Source: Flammeovirgaceae bacterium (lineage in GTDB: Bacteria; Bacteroidota; Bacteroidia; Cytophagales; Cyclobacteriaceae). From it: a DNA stretch of 8,279 bases. The notes beneath the pieces are model-generated. The model searched no databases. It had not been told where the DNA came from and saw nothing but the letters and a program-made list of their open reading frames with translations. A program made the translations under genes and the position numbers. Below, piece after piece: positions 5,488-8,279 of this stretch; within the stretch, counting starts at the first letter, position 1; each line of letters begins with the position of its first letter. The stretch is taken from the NCBI GenBank assembly GCA_022616575.1, contig JAKEEN010000239.1, forward strand, positions 1 to 8,279, written 5' to 3'.

Positions 5488-6144
5488 CTAACCTCTCACC
5501 GGTATCTTCACCAGAATCATATAATTAAAGCCCCAGTAAAAATCCTTGTCCGTTCTTCCATAACCCGGAACATCATGCGGAATCAAAGAGCCTTCACCTT
5601 TCGTTGAAAGTCCGAATTTGTAACGGGCCGTATAGCCCATCCAGATCACCTTCCAGATTTTTACGCGCAACCCCGTGGTAAGTTCCATCCATTTTGCTTT
5701 TACATCTGCATTGGTAAGAGTTTGGTTACTCGATCCCCACAACGGATCATCAAATGTGTAGGTGAAGTTTTCTGAAAATTTTCCATTTGCATAACGTAGT
5801 CCAAAGAAAAACATATTCCTCTCCGGATCTTTTTTCAGGAAATTATAATCAATCCCCACCCGCCAGTAATTTCCATCATTTGAATACCTTCCGTTTTCGG
5901 GAGCAAAAACTCTTTCCCACTTACCGAAATCCGCTGTTAGATAATAGTGATTAAAATCCACATCTCCGCTAAACTCGTACCCTTTAAATGAATCACCTGT
6001 TCGTGACCAAATAATACTAATCAAGTCAGTACCTAAACGCACACCTGTTGGGATGAAACTTCGTGTCGTATCTTATTGTGCAAATCCCATTTGACTAGCC
6101 AACAAAAGACTACTGATAGATATAAATATTCGTAGCTGCTTCAT
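5488..6144 (-). pseudogene. DUF6048 family outer-membrane-type protein, interrupted by an in-frame TAA after the signal peptide
   Basis: The intact frame from ATG 6144 reads MKQLRIFISISSLLLASQMG then FAQ, a clear signal peptide, then TAA (6073-6075, codon 24), then DTTRSFIPTGVRLGTDLI and the rest of the protein without interruption to the TAG at 5488. The body matches DUF6048: GVRLGTDL, FLKKDPERNMFFFGLRYANG, TTGLRVKIWKVIWMGYTARYKFG, IPGYGRTD-like VPGYGRTDKDFYWGFNYM and the terminal strand ILVKIPVRG. The alternating beta strands and aromatic residues suggest an outer-membrane beta barrel or a surface protein. A change of one CAA (Gln) codon to TAA would explain the break. Translation from GTG 6042 would give 184 residues without a signal peptide. 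The gene overlaps the DUF6452 gene by 35 bp, so the pair is normally co-translated. It is either a real nonsense mutation or a sequence error. Confidence 0.82.
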
Positions 6145-6568
6145 TGGCAATTTGACTATTAATGACACGCACAGAATCAAATTCTGTACTCTCAATTCTT
6201 AAATCAGCAATCAATTGATCCGCTCCACAGTCCGCTGAAATAAATCGCGTAGTTACTGTGTATAAAAGATCCATATCCAGTGTATCATCAGGAAAATAAA
6301 AATGAACAATCGAAGAAGTGGCAAATGGATTGACCTCAAAAATAACAGAAGACAAGGTATCATTCAGATCAGTTCCAAAATCCTGATAGAAAACACTGTC
6401 GGCCAGGCCTTCAACCGCAATCGATTTTATAACCACCGTATCGGCTTCATTTTCTTCTAGTTTTATAAAGGCCGCTTTCACCACCTTTCCTGATGATTTC
6501 AGGCAATCGGGCTCTTCCAGACAACTCAAACACAATAAAAAAAGGGCCAATACCCACCATTTACTCAT
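6110..6568 (-). CDS. DUF6452 family putative lipoprotein
   Basis: The 152-residue protein starts MSKWWVLALFLLCLSC, a short signal peptide ending in a lipobox-like LCLSC (Cys 16 as the likely lipidated residue; the -3 Cys is unusual), so it is probably anchored in the envelope. The rest is beta-rich, and the C-terminal region SADCGADQLIADLRIESTEF then DSVRVIN and TNIYIYQ agrees with the DUF6452 family of Bacteroidota. Function is unknown. I chose ATG 6568 because the signal peptide begins there; the TTG at 6601 further upstream is better explained as a promoter element. Its 3' end overlaps the start of the DUF6048 gene by 35 bp, a pairing that recurs in this phylum as far as I recall. A strong promoter lies directly upstream with almost no leader. 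Confidence 0.8.
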   Translation of the reverse strand: MSKWWVLALFLLCLSCLEEPDCLKSSGKVVKAAFIKLEENEADTVVIKSIAVEGLADSVFYQDFGTDLNDTLSSVIFEVNPFATSSIVHFYFPDDTLDMDLLYTVTTRFISADCGADQLIADLRIESTEFDSVRVINSQIANEAATNIYIYQ

Positions 6569-6572
6569 GAGG

Positions 6573-6601
6573 CAAATATAGTCGCCTATCTTAAAGAGCA
6601 A
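6573..6601 (-). promoter_or_regulatory. Promoter of the DUF6452-DUF6048 operon
   Basis: On the minus strand TTG (6601-6599) is followed after 18 bp by TATATTTG (6580-6573), a complete match to the Bacteroidota consensus. The box ends only four bases before the ATG at 6568, so the transcript is expected to begin at or very near the start codon, giving a leaderless or nearly leaderless mRNA. Confidence 0.68.
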
Positions 6602-6612
6602 GGCTATTTTTG

Positions 6613-6620
6613 TATTTTTG
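6613..6620 (+). promoter_or_regulatory. -7 box of the rimO promoter
   Basis: TATTTTTG is a full match to TAnnTTTG, 27 bp before the rimO GTG. The -33 position falls at about 6588-6593 and has only a weak TTA. That region lies inside the promoter of the divergent DUF6452 gene, so the two promoters overlap back to back. Confidence 0.55.
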
Positions 6621-6647
6621 CGGATTAATTAAAAGAAAGAGGGGGAA

Positions 6648-7964
6648 GTGAAAACTAAAGGAATCAGGAATACCAAAGTAAACATTGTTACGCTGGGCTG
6701 CTCTAAAAACCAGGTGGACTCTGAAGTGCTGTTAACCCAACTTCGCGGTAATGGCATCAATGTTGTACACGAATCAAAAGAAGACGATGCCAGTGTGGTT
6801 GTTATTAATACTTGTGGATTTATAGATAATGCCAAACAAGAGTCTATCGACACGATTCTTCGGTATGTAGATGCCAAAGAAGAGGGCATTGTTGACAAAG
6901 TGTATGTTACAGGCTGCCTTTCGCAGCGATATAAAGACGAACTTGAAAAAGAAATACCCGATGTGGATGCCTGGTTCGGTACACGCGACCTTTCCCGTTT
7001 ATTGAAAGTTTTCAAAGCTGATTATAAGCATGAATTAGTAGGTGAACGCATTCTGACAAATCCAAGTCATTTTGCCTACCTCAAAATATCAGAAGGCTGC
7101 GACCGTCCATGTTCTTTCTGTGCCATTCCTCTAATGAGAGGAAATCATATTTCCAGACCTATCGAAGAATTGGTGTTGGAGGCAAAGAACCTCGCAAAGA
7201 ACGGAACGAAAGAATTATTACTGATTGCCCAGGACTCTACCTATTACGGACTTGATCTTTATAAGAAACGTAATCTCGCAGATTTGCTTAAGCATCTTTC
7301 AGACGTGGAAGGTATCGAATGGATTCGTCTTCATTATGCATTTCCAACGGGTTTCCCTTTAGAAGCCTTAGATGTAATGCGCGAGCGTAGTAATATTTGT
7401 AACTATTTGGATATTCCATTACAGCACGGCTCAAGCCGGATGTTGCAACTCATGCGAAGGGGAACTACACGGGAAAAGACTGAGCAACTTTTGCAAACCA
7501 TACGAGAGAGAGTTCCCGGCATTGCCATCCGCACGACCATGATTGCAGGACACCCCGGAGAAACTGAAGCTGATTTTGACGAGATGATGAAGTTCATCGA
7601 AACCTCCCGCTTCGACCGCCTTGGCGTTTTCACCTATTCGCACGAAGAGAATACACACTCATTTTCTATGGCTGATGATGTGCCCGCTGAAGTAAAACAG
7701 GAGCGCATGGATGCCGTAATGGAGTTACAAGAGGGCATTTCACTGGAGTTGAACAAACAACACGTAGGTAAAACATTGAAAGTTCTCATCGATCGGAAGG
7801 AGGCTGGAAGCTTTGTAGGCCGCAGTGAATTTGATTCACCAGAAGTGGATAATGAAGTAGTTATTGAATCGACAGACAATTACCTGCGGATGGGCGATTT
7901 TGTAAATGTAAAAATTGAGTCTGCCAGTGAGTTTGATCTTCATGGGGTTGTAGTGAGGGGGTGA
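6648..7964 (+). CDS. rimO: Ribosomal protein S12 methylthiotransferase RimO
   Basis: RimO is a radical-SAM enzyme with two iron-sulfur clusters that adds a methylthio group to a conserved aspartate of ribosomal protein S12. The 438 residues show the N-terminal UPF0004 domain with its three cluster-binding cysteines (Cys 18 in LGCSKN, Cys 56 in NTCGF, Cys 90 in TGCLSQ), the radical-SAM CxxxCxxC at Cys 151, 155 and 158 (EGCDRPCSFCAIP), the SAM-domain stretches IPLQHGSSRMLQLMRRGTTR and TTMIAGHPGETEADF, and a C-terminal TRAM domain from about 370. LGCSKNQVDSE and PLQHGS favour RimO over MiaB. The start is GTG at 6648; the family N-terminus MKTKGI...VNIVTLGCSKN begins there, and a purine-rich GAGGGGGAAG immediately precedes it. 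The gene is intact. Its neighbour ftsY is a common partner in Bacteroidota, here separated by the DUF6452/DUF6048 pair. Confidence 0.97.
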   Translation: MKTKGIRNTKVNIVTLGCSKNQVDSEVLLTQLRGNGINVVHESKEDDASVVVINTCGFIDNAKQESIDTILRYVDAKEEGIVDKVYVTGCLSQRYKDELEKEIPDVDAWFGTRDLSRLLKVFKADYKHELVGERILTNPSHFAYLKISEGCDRPCSFCAIPLMRGNHISRPIEELVLEAKNLAKNGTKELLLIAQDSTYYGLDLYKKRNLADLLKHLSDVEGIEWIRLHYAFPTGFPLEALDVMRERSNICNYLDIPLQHGSSRMLQLMRRGTTREKTEQLLQTIRERVPGIAIRTTMIAGHPGETEADFDEMMKFIETSRFDRLGVFTYSHEENTHSFSMADDVPAEVKQERMDAVMELQEGISLELNKQHVGKTLKVLIDRKEAGSFVGRSEFDSPEVDNEVVIESTDNYLRMGDFVNVKIESASEFDLHGVVVRG

Positions 7965-7991
7965 GGAGGTGTCTATTAAAAATTAAGATAT

Positions 7992-8279
7992 ATGAGGGAA
8001 AAACCCCACAAAAAGCTTGAAGTTTGGAAGCAAGGCATTGAGCTGACTAAACTTGTCTATGCACTGACGGGCAAATTACCTTCAGATGAAAAGTTTGGTT
8101 TAGCTTCTCAGCTAAAAAGAGCATCAGTCTCAATTCCTGTAAATATTACAGAGGGGGCAGCAAGGAACACAAAGAAAGAATTCATTCATTTTTTATATAT
8201 AGCAAGAGGATCGAGCAGTGAAGTTGAACCGGCGTTCGTGCAGGTCGTAAATGTTGTGGCCAGTAATGTCCGAAGGCAT
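7992..8279 (+). CDS. Second four-helix-bundle protein (S23 / IVP family), 3' end lost or replaced at the window edge
   Basis: The frame starts at ATG 7992 and is open to the last base (96 codons). Residues 1-79 are a clear S23-family N-terminus: KKLEVWKQGIELTKLVYALT, then LASQLKRASVSIPVNITEGA (the hallmark A/V-SIPxNIxEG motif), then KEFIHFLYIARGSSSEVE. After Glu 79 the family normally continues with a T/S-QLxxA helix; here residues 80-96 do not fit and base composition rises to 28 G+C in 51 bases. Either an unrelated repeat or element begins at about 8229, or the assembly is chimeric at its end. It belongs to a different subgroup from the four-helix gene at 4069-4413 and is not a recent copy of it. 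It lies 27 bp after rimO. Function is unknown. Confidence 0.75.
   Translation, partial: MREKPHKKLEVWKQGIELTKLVYALTGKLPSDEKFGLASQLKRASVSIPVNITEGAARNTKKEFIHFLYIARGSSSEVEPAFVQVVNVVASNVRRH

Noticed and set aside
6073..6075. TAA read as a sense codon (altered genetic code)
   Set aside because: DUF2461, rpmB, rpmG and DUF4295 all end properly at TAA where their families end, so TAA is a normal stop in this genome.
6569..6601. N-terminal extension of the DUF6452 protein from TTG 6601
   Set aside because: The TTG and the following bases are explained as the -33 and -7 elements of a promoter, and the signal peptide begins at ATG 6568.
6629..7015. 128-codon open frame on the minus strand
   Set aside because: It is antisense to the RimO cysteine-motif region, with Ser/Thr-rich content typical of a reverse-strand shadow.
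7965..7973. GGAGG as ribosome binding site of the second four-helix gene
   Set aside because: It is more than 20 bp before the ATG at 7992, too far for normal use, and Bacteroidota rarely rely on Shine-Dalgarno pairing.
1..8279. CRISPR array, tRNA, riboswitch, transposase or defence-gene cluster
   Set aside because: I looked for regularly spaced repeats, cloverleaf sequences, transposase catalytic motifs and known defence domains on both strands and found none.

Overview
The window comes from a member of the Bacteroidota, most likely a Cytophagales relative. This rests on three points: the order rpmB - rpmG - DUF4295 - ftsY - rimO, the presence of DUF4295, DUF6048 and DUF6452 proteins (families I know only from this phylum), and promoters of the TTG / TAnnTTTG type in place of an E. 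coli-like -10 box. Base composition is moderately AT-rich. It is mostly a housekeeping segment with a few accessory or damaged pieces. I find no rRNA, tRNA, CRISPR array or transposase, and no convincing new multi-gene system.

Layout. Positions 1-460 (+) hold the end of a NarL/FixJ-type response regulator, broken by two -1 frameshifts. Three genes on the minus strand follow, probably one operon read right to left: a two-helix membrane protein (2491-3066), murF (1150-2433) and a DUF2461 protein (457-1116). A 172-bp divergent region (3067-3237) carries a perfect 18-bp palindrome and promoter-like elements in both directions. Next on the plus strand is a tight ribosomal cluster, rpmB, rpmG and a 51-codon DUF4295 gene, closed by a clear intrinsic terminator. 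Positions 3900-4484 are a cassette-like insert: a four-helix-bundle (S23/IVP family) gene flanked by direct and inverted repeats, the last repeat ending exactly at the ftsY start codon. After ftsY comes a convergent, overlapping pair on the minus strand: a DUF6452 lipoprotein-like gene and a DUF6048 gene whose reading frame contains a premature TAA just after the signal peptide. rimO (+) is divergent from this pair, with back-to-back promoters. A second, different four-helix-bundle gene starts 27 bp after rimO and loses family similarity 51 bp before the window ends.

How the genes work together. MurF completes the UDP-MurNAc-pentapeptide precursor of peptidoglycan. L28, L33, the DUF4295 protein, RimO (which modifies ribosomal protein S12) and FtsY (the SRP receptor) all belong to ribosome function and co-translational membrane targeting. 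The DUF6452/DUF6048 pair looks like an envelope module of unknown role. Three separate lesions (two frameshifts and one nonsense codon) occur in recognisable genes, while the essential genes are intact. That is compatible either with real gene decay or with residual assembly errors, and sequence alone cannot separate the two.
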